Part shown: positions 36,605-45,908 of the stretch, in pieces
Position numbering within the stretch: position 1 is the first letter of the stretch
How the letters are laid out: each line of letters starts with the position of its first letter
Assembly: GCA_963697455.1 (NCBI GenBank)
Contig: CAVOOI010000017.1
Coordinates: 124,001 to 188,000 of the forward strand
Direction: 5' to 3'
Length of the DNA stretch: 64,000 nucleotides
Source: JAFEDN01 sp963697455
GTDB lineage: Bacteria > Pseudomonadota > Gammaproteobacteria > Coxiellales > Coxiellaceae
Made by a program: the position numbers and the translations under genes
Notes under the pieces: model-generated
What the model saw: the letters and a program-made list of their open reading frames with translations, nothing else
Databases searched by the model: none
Told to the model about the DNA's origin: nothing

Positions 36605-37330
36605 ATGAAATACTTAGCTATAAGCACTCTTGTTGTTAGTAGTTTATCCATCACCCCCGCTTTTGCTAGATATGGAACCCCTCCGATGGGTTATTTTCCT
36701 CCGGAGCCACAGAATCAGGTTTATTTTTCAGGGGACATTGGGTACGGCGCTCTGAGCACCCCGAATCAAAATGTAGTAGATCCGGATGGCGTTTTCATTA
36801 CTGCCGCTTCTAATTCCAATACCAGCATCAGCGGCGGCGGCAGCATCGGTTTTCGCCACGCGATCAGCCCCCTATTCGCAGTCGGGACTGAGTTTGGATA
36901 CGATTATGATGGCCGCGCCACCTACACTGAAGATTACGCAGGCTGGTCTATGGATTCGACTAGTTATAAAGTCATCTCCCAGGATTTGCATGTATTGGCA
37001 ACCGGCACGATATTATTCCATAACGGTTTTAATATTTTTGCTAAAGGCGGCGCAGCACGTGTAGATCAAAAGTTGAGAATCACTAATCAAATTCCAGGTT
37101 ACCTGCCGTTCTTCGTAGCTGAAAACAACATGGTAGCGTTTAAGCCGATGGCGGCCGCCGGAATTGGCTATCAATATCACGTAGTGGGCATTTATGCACA
37201 ATATTCACATATTTTTGGCGTCAATGCAGTCAATTTTACTGATTTCGTTGATCCCACTACTGGCAATTTTACCAATATTGTCAGCGTCGATACTTTTAAA
37301 GTAGGCATGTCAGTAAACTTACGAGTTTAA
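36605..37330 (+). CDS. Outer-membrane beta-barrel protein
   Basis: 241 residues. The signal peptide is MKYLAISTLVVSSLSITPAF with cleavage near Ala21-Arg22. The mature part alternates hydrophobic and polar residues, with barrel-like strands (FSGDIGYGALSTP, SGGGSIGFRHAISPLFAVGT, FNIFAKGGAARVDQKLRI, AAAGIGYQYHVVGIYAQYSH) and ends FKVGMSVNLRV, like small OmpA/OprF-type barrels. It is probably surface exposed. An AAGG lies upstream of the start, and a hairpin follows the stop. Confidence 0.82.
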   Translation: MKYLAISTLVVSSLSITPAFARYGTPPMGYFPPEPQNQVYFSGDIGYGALSTPNQNVVDPDGVFITAASNSNTSISGGGSIGFRHAISPLFAVGTEFGYDYDGRATYTEDYAGWSMDSTSYKVISQDLHVLATGTILFHNGFNIFAKGGAARVDQKLRITNQIPGYLPFFVAENNMVAFKPMAAAGIGYQYHVVGIYAQYSHIFGVNAVNFTDFVDPTTGNFTNIVSVDTFKVGMSVNLRV

Positions 37331-37343
37331 TGGCATTGCACCA

Positions 37344-37376
37344 CCATCATCCCGCGGTTTGACCACGGGATGATGG
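37344..37376. repeat. Dispersed hairpin repeat / likely bidirectional terminator
   Basis: CCATCATCCCG and CGGGATGATGG form a perfect 11-bp stem around CGGTTTGACCA. It lies between two convergent genes (outer-membrane protein and lolB), so it could end both transcripts. The core is shared with 23675-23703. Confidence 0.7.
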
Positions 37377-37382
37377 GCTACT

Positions 37383-38003
37383 TTACCCGGCTTTATTAAT
37401 TACCCATTGCTTGACGACTATTTTGGCTGACAGATTAGGGCCATGCAATTCAATCACGCTCGGCAAATCTACAGATTGCACGGTATGATACTGCGCATAA
37501 TTTACTTGCCATCCACCCTGACTCAACCAAATCAAATGACCAAATTTGTCATATTTAGTTCCTTGAGTCGCTCCCGGGGCCGGCACGCCGCGCGCCCAGT
37601 ACCAAAGCGAAGAAACCGGCAAGGACCAGCCTAAACCTTTTTTCATCAATTGTTCGGGAGTCGGCGCACTGATAGGGGGTTCATCACCTTTTTGTAAAGT
37701 CACCCGGCCCGGCTGACCAGTGATGGTCACCGCCGCCAAATTTAATGATGCCGCTAAGTTAATCCGGTAATGATCAGAACTCCATTGCTGCCAGTCATAG
37801 CGCATAATCAACGGAGATTGTTGAGCTTGTTGGATACTAATCGCGCCAGTTGCAGTCCAAGATTTAATTGCAAGCTGCTGTGATTGTCTTTGTCCCGACG
37901 CCTCGGCATGGTAAGTACCCGCAGATTGTTGAGACGGAGCAGTCATGCTCACACAACCCTCCAGTAAAGCACCCGCCATTAAGATGACACTGAATCGTTT
38001 CAT
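37383..38003 (-). CDS. lolB: Outer-membrane lipoprotein receptor LolB
   Basis: 206 residues from ATG 38003 (MKRFSVILMAGALLEGCVSM), with AGGAGG upstream. The lipobox LLEGC gives acylation at Cys17. Matches to LolB include WTATGAISIQQAQQSPLIMR, YRINLAASLNLAAVTITGQP and LMKKGLGWSLPVSSLWYWAR, then GVPAPGA. It takes lipoproteins from LolA and inserts them in the outer membrane. Divergent from hemA, as in many gammaproteobacteria. Confidence 0.92.
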   Translation of the reverse strand: MKRFSVILMAGALLEGCVSMTAPSQQSAGTYHAEASGQRQSQQLAIKSWTATGAISIQQAQQSPLIMRYDWQQWSSDHYRINLAASLNLAAVTITGQPGRVTLQKGDEPPISAPTPEQLMKKGLGWSLPVSSLWYWARGVPAPGATQGTKYDKFGHLIWLSQGGWQVNYAQYHTVQSVDLPSVIELHGPNLSAKIVVKQWVINKAG

Positions 38004-38032
38004 GACTATAATACCTCCTGAAAAAATCATCT

Positions 38033-38058
38033 GGGGTCAGGCCTTGCAGTTTGACCCC
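38033..38058. repeat. Short REP-like hairpin between lolB and hemA
   Basis: GGGGTCA-GGCCTTGCAGTT-TGACCCC, perfect 7-bp arms. It sits 15 bp upstream of the hemA start and 30 bp upstream of lolB, so it would lie in one or both leaders. It resembles GGGGTCA-type dispersed palindromes. Confidence 0.6.
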
Positions 38059-38072
38059 TACAGGATATCATA

Positions 38073-39323
38073 ATGCCTTTATTTAGCTGCGGAATCAATC
38101 ACCAATCAGCGCCGGTCAGTATTCGCGAACGCCTGGCCTTTAATGCGACGCAAACTAAGCTGATATTAAGTGATTTGTGCCGTTTAGAAGCCGTTAACGA
38201 AGCCGTGCTGGTCTCTACCTGCAACCGGACTGAAATCTATATGGCCGGTGCAAGCCCGCAGGCGTTGCAACAATGGTTCAATCAACAATCCTGTGCAGCC
38301 AATATTAATATTGAACCGCATTATTATTGGCATCAAGACCGCGCCGCAGTCCAACATCTGCTGCGCGTCAGTAGCGGTTTAGATTCTATGGTGCTGGGCG
38401 AGCCGCAAATTTTTGGTCAAGTTAAGGAGGCCTACCGCATTGCTTGCGATGCCGGCGCTGCCGGCCATGAATTACAACATCTATTTCCAGCGGTATTTGC
38501 GGCTAGCAAACTCATTCGGCAAGAGTCTCAAATTGGCGCTAACCCAATTTCAATGGCCTATGCGGTAGTCCAAACGGCTAAGCGAATCTTTACTCATTTA
38601 GCAAATTGTTGCGTTCTACTGATTGGCGCCGGTGAATTAATTGAATTAATGATGACGCATTTGCGGGACCAGGGCGTCCACCAAATCATGGTTGCGAATC
38701 GTGACCTGGTTAAAGCCGCGCAATTAGCCGGGCCTTCCGGCCAGGCGTTTCGCATCGGTGAGATTCCCCTATGCCTGTCTCAAGCAGATCTGGTAGTCAC
38801 CGCCACCAGCAGTCAATTACCTATTATCGGCAAAGGCATGGTTGAAAGAACTCTTAAAACTCGTAAACGCCGGCCCGTATTGATGATTGATTTAGCAGTG
38901 CCACGCGATATAGAACCGGAAGTGGGTGAACTGGCCGACATTTATCTGTATAATATCGACGATTTACAGACCATTATTGACGCTAACTTAAAAAACCGTC
39001 ACATTGCCGCTCAACAAGCCGAAGCCTTAGTGGAATTACAAGCTGCGCATTATATGAAACAATTACAAGTAGCCAACATTAGCGCGGTTATCGCGCAATT
39101 CCGCAGCATTGCCGAACAACATCGCGATCAAGTATTGCAAAAAGCGCTGACCGAATTGCGCCAAGGGCGCGCTGCTGAAATAGTGATGGGTGAGCTTGCC
39201 CACCAGCTTACTAATAAAATTCTCCACCAGCCTACGATGAAATTGCGGCAATTGGCTTATAACCAACAAGCGGATGCATTACTGTTAGCGAAAAATTTAT
39301 TAACCGCTACTGAAGAAGTATAA
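38073..39323 (+). CDS. hemA: Glutamyl-tRNA reductase
   Basis: 416 residues. It makes glutamate-1-semialdehyde, the first committed step of haem synthesis by the C5 route. The catalytic Cys50 lies in LVSTCNRTEIY, SSGLDSMVLGEPQIFGQVKE is the conserved substrate region, LIGAGELIELMMTHLRDQGV is the NADPH fold and VLMIDLAVPRDIEPEVG follows. The gene is complete. It starts the hemA-prfA operon. hemH at 42802 is broken, so later haem steps may be affected. Confidence 0.97.
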   Translation: MPLFSCGINHQSAPVSIRERLAFNATQTKLILSDLCRLEAVNEAVLVSTCNRTEIYMAGASPQALQQWFNQQSCAANINIEPHYYWHQDRAAVQHLLRVSSGLDSMVLGEPQIFGQVKEAYRIACDAGAAGHELQHLFPAVFAASKLIRQESQIGANPISMAYAVVQTAKRIFTHLANCCVLLIGAGELIELMMTHLRDQGVHQIMVANRDLVKAAQLAGPSGQAFRIGEIPLCLSQADLVVTATSSQLPIIGKGMVERTLKTRKRRPVLMIDLAVPRDIEPEVGELADIYLYNIDDLQTIIDANLKNRHIAAQQAEALVELQAAHYMKQLQVANISAVIAQFRSIAEQHRDQVLQKALTELRQGRAAEIVMGELAHQLTNKILHQPTMKLRQLAYNQQADALLLAKNLLTATEEV

Positions 39324-39332
39324 CGAGGCATA

Positions 39333-40412
39333 ATGAAACATTCATTCATTAAAAAATTGTCAACGGTGACTCAACGCTATCATGAAGTGAGCGAATTGCT
39401 GAGCGATCCCGCCATCATTCGCGACCAGGACCGTTTCCGTGATTTAAGCAAAGAATATGCGCAGCTAGAACCATTGGTAAATTGTTTTCGCGATTATCAA
39501 GAAAACCAAGCCGCCTTTATTTCCGCACAAGAACTGCAAAAAGATTCGGAATTCCGGCGCATAGCTGAAGACGAAATCTCGGTGTTAACCGAGCAAAAAC
39601 AAATTCTAGAAGAACGTTTAAAAACGTTGCTTATCCCACAAGACCCTAACGATGAGCGCAACGTATTTTTGGAAATTCGCGCAGGCACCGGCGGTAATGA
39701 GGCCGCTTTATTTGCCGGAGATTTATTTCGCATGTACAGCCGCTTTGGCGAGAATATGGGATGGAAAGTCACTATTGTGTCGGAACACGCCGGTGAGCAA
39801 GGCGGTTTTAAGGAAATTATCGCCCGGATTGAAGGCCAGGGCGTTTATTCACAATTAAAATTTGAATCCGGAACTCATCGCGTGCAACGCGTACCCGCCA
39901 CCGAAGCACAGGGGCGGATTCATACTTCCGCGTGCACTGTCGCCATCATGCCCGAAGCTGAAGCGTTGGAGAGTGTCAAAATCAATTTAGGAGATTGCCG
40001 GATCGACACCTTTCGTGCTTCCGGCGCTGGCGGGCAGCATGTCAATAAAACCGATTCAGCGATCCGCATCACCCATCTTCCCACCGGAATTGTCGTGGAA
40101 TGTCAGGATGAACGCTCACAACATAAAAATAAAGCCCGGGCTTTGTCTTTACTCCAATCGCGAATAATGGCCGCGCAACAAGCAGAGCGCGCCCAAAAAG
40201 AAGCCGCCACGCGCAAAAGTTTGGTCGGCAGCGGCGACCGTTCTGAACGAATTCGCACTTATAATTTTCCCCAAGGCCGGCTCACGGACCACCGAATCGG
40301 TTTAACCATTTATTCATTAGACCGAGTGATGGAAGGAGAATTAAAACAAGTAATCGATCCATTAATTAGAGAACTACAAGCAGAACAGCTAGCGCGCCTT
40401 GATGAGGAGTAA
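39333..40412 (+). CDS. prfA: Peptide chain release factor 1
   Basis: 359 residues. It recognises UAA/UAG and releases the peptide. The GGQ loop is SGAGGQHVNKTDSAIR, and RVPATEAQGRIHTS is the region with the PxT-type stop-codon motif (PAT), characteristic of RF1. It is preceded by GAGG and lies 9 bp after hemA. Its modifying enzyme PrmC usually follows directly; here two opposite-strand genes lie between (40453-41885). Confidence 0.97.
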   Translation: MKHSFIKKLSTVTQRYHEVSELLSDPAIIRDQDRFRDLSKEYAQLEPLVNCFRDYQENQAAFISAQELQKDSEFRRIAEDEISVLTEQKQILEERLKTLLIPQDPNDERNVFLEIRAGTGGNEAALFAGDLFRMYSRFGENMGWKVTIVSEHAGEQGGFKEIIARIEGQGVYSQLKFESGTHRVQRVPATEAQGRIHTSACTVAIMPEAEALESVKINLGDCRIDTFRASGAGGQHVNKTDSAIRITHLPTGIVVECQDERSQHKNKARALSLLQSRIMAAQQAERAQKEAATRKSLVGSGDRSERIRTYNFPQGRLTDHRIGLTIYSLDRVMEGELKQVIDPLIRELQAEQLARLDEE

Positions 40413-40452
40413 TTTCTCACTCTTTGCAATTCCTATTGGGCAAGGATTGGAT

Positions 40453-41262
40453 TTAGCTGATTATGCAATATTTCCATTGACACACCGGAGTTGCGCTCTG
40501 CTGAGGAGAAGCTTTATTTAGAAAACTAAAGCGATTATCTGCAATGTGCTGAGGCGACTTCAATAAAGGAGTACTTTCCGTTTCTGGTTCTGGCTTAGGT
40601 AAGGATGGTTCTGAAGATAGAAGCGTACTAGTCTGTGCGGAAAGCTTATCTTCATCCGATAACAAAAAATCCGGATTCACTAACCCATAAAAATACCAAG
40701 CTAATTGTTTTGCTGAAGGTCGTTCCGAGGGGTTCTCAGACCAACACCGTTGCATGGGTTTGACAAATTTCTCGGGAGCGTCACTGGGAATGGAGGGTCT
40801 TTCTCCCTTGTTTAGATAGTGGATGATTTGCTCAGCACTCTTGTCACCATAAGGAACCGTTTTTGTTATCAATTCAAAAAGAACCATACCAAAACTAAAA
40901 ATATCTGATTTACTCGTAGCGCAACCGCGCAGGGATTCAGGGGCCATCCACGGATAAGATCCTATCACCTGACCCTCTTTACATTCAGTGGAAGCACTCC
41001 CAAAATCACCTATTTTTGCCCGCAGATTTTTGATTAAGATATTAAGACTTTTGATATCTCGATGAACCAGTTTTTTACTATGTATCCCCTGCAAACCATC
41101 CGCAATATCTAACGCTATTTGCAATCGCTGCGCCAATGGAAATTCCACCCCATTCTTAAGTAAATCATACAAAGAATAATCCATAGGTTCCATTACCATG
41201 CATAAAGGGAAAAAAGGGAAAACACCTATCATTTGGACGCAGCGACTTGAATCTTTGACCAT
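40453..41262 (-). pseudogene. Eukaryotic-like protein kinase lacking its N-lobe
   Basis: 269 residues. Clear C-lobe motifs of a TKL-like Ser/Thr kinase: HRDIKSLNIL (His67-Arg-Asp69, Lys71, Asn74), DFG (86-88), WMAPES (105-110), SDIFSFGMVLFELI (Asp120) and CWSENPSERP. The ATP-binding Gly loop and the VAIK lysine are missing; the frame begins at the hinge (LCMVMEPMDYSLYDLL). A Ser/Pro-rich tail of ~75 residues follows. Upstream, another frame (41229-41885) overlaps by 34 bases, so a frameshift or deletion probably split a longer kinase. Such kinases are typical secreted effectors of intracellular bacteria. Kinase activity is unlikely in this form. Confidence 0.7.
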
Positions 41263-41885
41263 TGGATCCGCATTTCATTCTTAAACTTCCACCATTTTTC
41301 CAAATAAAATATTGGATCATGGACAGACTTCTTAAAAAAACCCGGTTTCTCATCATATGTTCCATCACCAGCAAGTGAAAATGCAGCAGTTTTTAATTTT
41401 TTAGGTTGAAGAAAAAATGGATGCTCCTCTAACATTAAGTGGGAATATAACGGCGTCTCTGGAACTTCTCCCCACCCTTTTAAAGATCCTTTATCCTGTA
41501 ATTCACTAAAATTTTTTCGGGCTGTATCCCACAAAAAAACTGAGTCTTGATAATAATTAGCCCCATCTTCAGAATTGTAAAAACTACTGTATGCAAATAA
41601 TGCGTATATTTCGGATACTTGGAACTGACGAAATGTTTTGCTAGGGGTTAGTTTCTCATCCGAATCAATTTTTTCCTTTAAGTGTCCATAACATTCTGTC
41701 AAGACTTTTAAGATATTTTGTTCTTTTTGTAATTCAAGCAGCAATTCATTGATACTATATTCATCATAACTCAACAAAGCCTTCTGTTCTTCATATAATG
41801 ATAGAACCTTATCCAAGTCCAAATTGATTAACTCACGAACCAGAGAGGTTGAATTTAATTTTTTTAAAACTTCTTCTTTCCGCAC
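41229..41885 (-). CDS. N-terminal partner/fragment upstream of the kinase, unknown
   Basis: 218 residues from a GTG with AAGGGA 6 bases upstream. Largely helical (VLSLYEEQKALLSYDEYSIN, ELLLELQKEQNILKVLTECY). The C-terminal ~40 residues are aromatic (DPIFYLEKWWKFKNEMRIQW). No kinase N-lobe motif is visible, so it may be the N-terminal domain of the same effector with the N-lobe deleted between, or a separate gene. The pair is AT-richer than prfA and prmC on either side, which suggests acquisition. Confidence 0.55.
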   Translation of the reverse strand: MRKEEVLKKLNSTSLVRELINLDLDKVLSLYEEQKALLSYDEYSINELLLELQKEQNILKVLTECYGHLKEKIDSDEKLTPSKTFRQFQVSEIYALFAYSSFYNSEDGANYYQDSVFLWDTARKNFSELQDKGSLKGWGEVPETPLYSHLMLEEHPFFLQPKKLKTAAFSLAGDGTYDEKPGFFKKSVHDPIFYLEKWWKFKNEMRIQWSKIQVAASK

Positions 41886-41936
41886 ATCTAATCCCTTATA
41901 TTATAATTTATTTAGCGTTATCATATCCCTAAGCCT

Positions 41937-42782
41937 ATGATAATAAAACTCAGCAACGCAATCAACCAGCTGGCGCAACGATTAGCCGCTATTTCAGATA
42001 CTCCGCGCTTAGACAGCGAACTGTTGGCGGCTGAAATTCTGCAGCGTTCGCGCAGTTGGTTATTCGCGCATGGCCAAGAAAGCTTAACCCCGGCACAATA
42101 CGAGCAATTACAAACTTTAGGATCGCGCCGGGCCAATGGCGAACCCATCGCTTATATTCTTGGATATAAAGAATTTTGGGGACTCAAATTAACCGTGACT
42201 CCAGAAGTGTTAGTGCCTCGCCCGGAAACGGAACATCTGGTCGAATGGATTTTAGAAAAATTCCCAGAAAATAATCTGTTACGGATTGCAGATTTAGGCA
42301 CAGGTTCCGGCGCAATTGCGCTGGCGTTAGCTAAAGAACGCGACGCTTGGCAGATAGATGCAACCGATCAATCTGAGTCTGCGCTTACCATTGCAAAACA
42401 AAACGCGGCGGGCCATCAAGTGACGAATGTCCATTTTTATTTGGGCAGTTGGTATCAAGCATTAGCCAAAAAACAATATCAGGTGATCGTGAGCAATCCT
42501 CCCTATGTTGCCGAACACGATCCACATCTGCAGCAACTCACTCATGAGCCTTACAACGCGCTGGTGTCTGGAACGGATGGTTTAAACGCTATTCGAGAAA
42601 TCATCGCGCAAGCTCCACTGCATTTAGTTCAATCCGGTTATATAGTATTAGAACATGGCTATGATCAAGCGCTTGCGGTAGCTAATTTACTTCAGCAGTC
42701 TGGCTTTACGGATATAGAATCTCATTACGATTTACCCGGTCAAGCTCGATTCACCACCGCCAGCACAAGAACTCCTGACTAA
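41937..42782 (+). CDS. prmC: Release factor glutamine N5-methyltransferase
   Basis: 281 residues. It methylates the Gln of the GGQ motif in RF1/RF2. The N-terminal helical domain (SDTPRLDSELLAAEILQRSR) is followed by the SAM-binding fold (LRIADLGTGSGAIALALAKE) and the catalytic NPPY in VIVSNPPYVAEHD. Complete. It is parted from its usual partner prfA by the kinase locus and must have its own promoter. hemH remains follow 19 bp downstream. Confidence 0.96.
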   Translation: MIIKLSNAINQLAQRLAAISDTPRLDSELLAAEILQRSRSWLFAHGQESLTPAQYEQLQTLGSRRANGEPIAYILGYKEFWGLKLTVTPEVLVPRPETEHLVEWILEKFPENNLLRIADLGTGSGAIALALAKERDAWQIDATDQSESALTIAKQNAAGHQVTNVHFYLGSWYQALAKKQYQVIVSNPPYVAEHDPHLQQLTHEPYNALVSGTDGLNAIREIIAQAPLHLVQSGYIVLEHGYDQALAVANLLQQSGFTDIESHYDLPGQARFTTASTRTPD

Positions 42783-42801
42783 AAAATGCTAATATAGCCT
42801 G

Positions 42802-43815
42802 ATGACTCCTCCTACCGGAATTTTGTTAATTAATTTAGGCACCCCTTCCGCCCCAGACCGGCAAAGCGTTCGAGCCTATTTAAGTGAATTTCTAAGCGCA
42901 CCCTCGAGTAATCGATTTACCAACTCCTTTCCGCCAGCTTTTAGTGCAAGGATTTATTCTGCCATTTCGGCCCAAAATCTCGGCTCATGCTTATCAGCAA
43001 ATTTGGACGGCGGCAGGTTCGCCATTGCTAGTGTATAGTCATCAGCTTATCAGCGCTTTGGCTGCCGTTCTGGGTGAAAACTATGCAGTAGAGTTAGGAA
43101 TGAGATACGGCAACCGAGTATTGCAGCCGCGTTAAATCGTCTCCAGCAACAAAAATGCCAAAAACTGATAGTGCTACCCTTATTTCCGCAATATTCTTCC
43201 GCCGCCACCGGCTCGGCATTAGAGAAAACGCTGTCACTGGTTCAAAAACTAACTGATATTCCCGCAGTAACGATTTGCAATTCATTTTATGATCATCCTG
43301 GTTTTATTAATGCCTGGAAAGCCATCGTTAATCAACATGCACCGGTAACCAATCCGGATATGTGGATTTTCAGCTATCATGGATTGCCGGTTCGCCACCT
43401 CAAGAAACGCGGTTGCAACACTAATTGCAGCAATCGCGCTGATTGTGGCGTGGTTTCTCGTGCTAATTATCAGTGCTACCGGCGGCAGTGCTTTGCCACT
43501 TCTCAATTATTAGCTCAAGCGCTGGGACTTTCTCCTCAGCAGTACCGGATAGGATTTCAATCCCGTCTAGGCCGCACGCCGTGGATCAAACCTTACACCG
43601 ATCATTTATTACCTGAATTGGCCAAGCAAGGGGTTAAACATTTAGCGGTGGTATGCCCGTCCTTTGTGACGGATTGTTTGGAAACCTTAGAAGAAATCGG
43701 CATTCGCGCCCGGCAGCAATGGCATAGCCTGGGCGGCGCTGAATTTACTTTGCTGCCCTGTTTAAATTCCCATCCAGCCTGGGTTGAATGCTTAAGCAGC
43801 CTTGTGCAACTCTGA
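42802..43815 (+). pseudogene. hemH: Ferrochelatase gene with two frameshifts
   Basis: Translated in three frames it gives a whole ferrochelatase: GILLINLGTPSAPDRQSVRA then YLSEFLSAP (frame 1), then RVIDLPTPFRQLLVQGF and PKISAHAYQQIWTAAGSPLL (frame 2, shift near 42900), then SIAAALNRLQQQKCQKLIVL and MWIFSYHGLPVRHL through SHPAWVECL (frame 3, one base missing near 43118). Ferrochelatase inserts iron in protoporphyrin IX, the last haem step. As written, no full enzyme can be made; the longest intact piece is from 43171. Either the cell imports haem or the shifts are sequencing errors. Confidence 0.85.
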
Positions 43816-43877
43816 CAACCCTCTTACAATTGGAAAGGCTTTCGATTACAATTTATAAGTAAGGGAATCAATAAACT

Positions 43878-44383
43878 ATGAAAACCAGCAAGCGCCAATG
43901 CGGCATCAGTTTACTAGAAATTTTATTAGTTGTGATCATTGCCGCAGTGATTATCAGCGGTGCAGTCAATTACTATTCACAAACCTCTATTTCTTCACAC
44001 GTATCGCAGGCGACCAATCTCATTGAGCAAATTAATAAAGCGGGTTATGAATGGCGGCAAATTGCCAATAGTGAGGGAGTTTACCCTGCGGACTTTAGCG
44101 GCTTAAACGGCGGCGCTGGTGGCAACGGCTTATGGCTCTTAACCCAAGATGAACTGATCCCTTGCGAAAACCAAAGCTGCTTCCACAATCCCTGGGGGGC
44201 AAAACGATAGTCGCGGCGGATTATGGCTCCCCTCAATACATATTAATCACCTTGGAAAATGTGCCGGTCGCCGCTTGCAATCGCTTGCGTCAGCAAATGC
44301 AAAATATCGGACCGCAAGGCATCGGCTGGCAAAATAGTTGCACTCGTGTAGGCGCTACCGCTACCTATCGGGTTTATTTATGA
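43878..44383 (+). pseudogene. Type IVb-like pilin 1, frame broken in a G6 tract (possible phase variation)
   Basis: The N-terminus is a prepilin: KRQCG|ISLLEILLVVIIAAVII with cleavage after Gly and Glu5 present. The frame stops at 44210 (PWGAKR). In the +1 frame the rest continues: GGKTIVAADYGSPQYILITL, ENVPVAACNRLRQQMQNI, ending at 44383. The break falls in TGGGGGGC (six G, 44194-44199); pilin 2 has seven G at the same place and stays in frame as PWGGA. One added G restores ~168 residues. Slipped-strand switching, decay or a read error are all possible. Confidence 0.75.
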
Positions 44384-44820
44384 AAATATGCCGGCAGCGC
44401 GGGCTTTCCCTGTTAGAAGTAATCTTTAGTCTAGCCATCATCAGCGTTATTTTAGCTATTGTGGCTAATTACTACCTCACTCAAAATAAACTTTACTTGG
44501 CGGTAGGCAAAGCCGCCACGCAAATTCAGCAATTGGCGAATGTCAGTTATGAATGGCAAACCGCCCAAGCGCAAGCTGATTTTCAAGGTATTTCTATGGA
44601 ATCTCTGCAAGCTGCGGGATTGTTGTCAAAAGGCGATCTGTATTCTCAAATTGATCCCTGGGGGGGAGCCATCACCATAACCGCCGATAATGATCCTCGC
44701 TATGTGGCCATTACCTTAGACAAAATCCCCAAAGCCGCGTGTGCGAATTTGCTTGGGCATATGCAAAACACTGCTCACAATCAATCCTGCGGCAATGGCA
44801 GCTATTACATTTCGATGTAA
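44380..44820 (+). CDS. Type IVb-like pilin 2
   Basis: 146 residues from ATG 44380, whose A overlaps the previous stop (ATGA). Prepilin signature RQRG|LSLLEVIFSLAIISVILA with Glu5, then a PilS/TcpA-like globular part (LYSQIDPWGGAITITADNDP, VAITLDKIPKAACANLLG) with two C-terminal Cys for a disulphide (~127 and ~142). It is a paralogue of pilin 1. It probably forms a pilus or pseudopilus after cleavage by a prepilin peptidase that is not encoded in this window. Confidence 0.82.
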   Translation: MKICRQRGLSLLEVIFSLAIISVILAIVANYYLTQNKLYLAVGKAATQIQQLANVSYEWQTAQAQADFQGISMESLQAAGLLSKGDLYSQIDPWGGAITITADNDPRYVAITLDKIPKAACANLLGHMQNTAHNQSCGNGSYYISM

Positions 44821-44830
44821 AGGATTCCGG

Positions 44831-45427
44831 ATGCAAAAAATCGTACTGGCCAGTAGCAATAACGGCAAATTAGCTGAAATTAAAGACCTTTTAAGTGATT
44901 TACCAATCGAGCTAATCCCGCAAAGCGCATTCGATATTCCAGATATCCCAGAAACGGGCCTGACGTTTGTGGAAAATGCCATTTTGAAAGCGCGGAACGC
45001 GGCGCAATTATCCGGGCTGCCCGCCCTCGCCGACGATTCCGGGTTAGCCGTCGATTGTTTGCACGGAGCTCCTGGCGTTTATTCGGCGCGCTATGCCGGG
45101 CCAAACGCCCAAGACCGGGATTTAATTACTTAAATTACTGACGGAAATCAGCAAAACTCAGGGCAGCGATCGGCGCGCACGTTACCATTGCGTGCTGGCG
45201 CTGCTCATTTATCCCGCTGATCCAGCACCGCTTATTTGTCACGGCATCTGGGAAGGAGAAATTCTCCCCAACCTCGCGGCAACCATGGTTTTGGCTATGA
45301 TCCGGTATTTTACGTCCCTACCCATGATTGCAGCGCCGCGGAGCTTGCACCTCAAGAAAAAAACCGCATCAGTCATCGTGGCTGCGCTATGAAACAGTTA
45401 AAGCTAGCGATTAGTACATTCCGATAA
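44831..45427 (+). pseudogene. rdgB: dITP/XTP pyrophosphatase gene, frameshifted
   Basis: Start MQKIVLASSNNGKLAEIKDL, then ETGLTFVENAILKARNAAQL, LADDSGLAVDCLHGAPGVYS in frame 1, stopping at 45133 where an extra T turns ITKLL into IT-stop. Frame 2 continues SDRRARYHCVLALLIYP and GIWEGEILP, then a second shift leads to PRGNHGFGYDPVFYVP and EKNRISHRGCAMKQL. RdgB/HAM1 removes non-canonical purine triphosphates. Two shifts make it non-functional as written. Confidence 0.85.
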
Positions 45428-45815
45428 AGCTTGGGAAGAAGCAGTGATAACACAGTTGGGCAAATAGTCTGCCGGATAATGGATAGTAACCTCAACTGAA
45501 CGGACATTGGGTCGCAGTGGCGCCGAACAGGAGAAAGTCGAATTGCCTGGCTCAATTACCTTAATATTTTTCGGTGCGGTAACGGCAAAGGAATTAGACT
45601 GTGCACTAGCCCGCCGTTTGTAACTCTAAATACCCACTCCGATCTCCCTGCTCTCCAGAAACAATGACGGTAAAAGACCGCAAATCGTTACTATGGACAA
45701 TATGGTCCCCCTTCAAACAAACGGTTACATTTCCATTCCCTGAAACCGGCTGGGCCATGGCTGATCCCAATAAACTGAGACCCAATGCAAAAATGTATAT
45801 TATATTCTTTTTCAT
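45404..45815 (-). pseudogene. Small secreted protein gene with a frameshift
   Basis: A GAGGGG ribosome site and a clear signal peptide (KKNIIYIFALGLSLLGSAMA) start a frame that stops after 69 residues at 45606. In the neighbouring frame it continues SNSFAVTAPKNIKVIEPG, STFSCSAPLRPNVRSVEVTI and PADYLPNCVITASSQAL, ending at 45404. One base shift near ACGGCGGGCT would join them into a ~135-residue secreted beta-rich protein. Function unknown. The 3' end overlaps that of rdgB on the other strand. Confidence 0.65.
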
Positions 45816-45908
45816 ATGATTACCCCTCTATTCGCTATGGATACCTAAATTATAGCAGTTCAGAGGCAGGCCTTAATCAATCAACCCGTCAGTTCGTCGA
45901 GAAAAATT

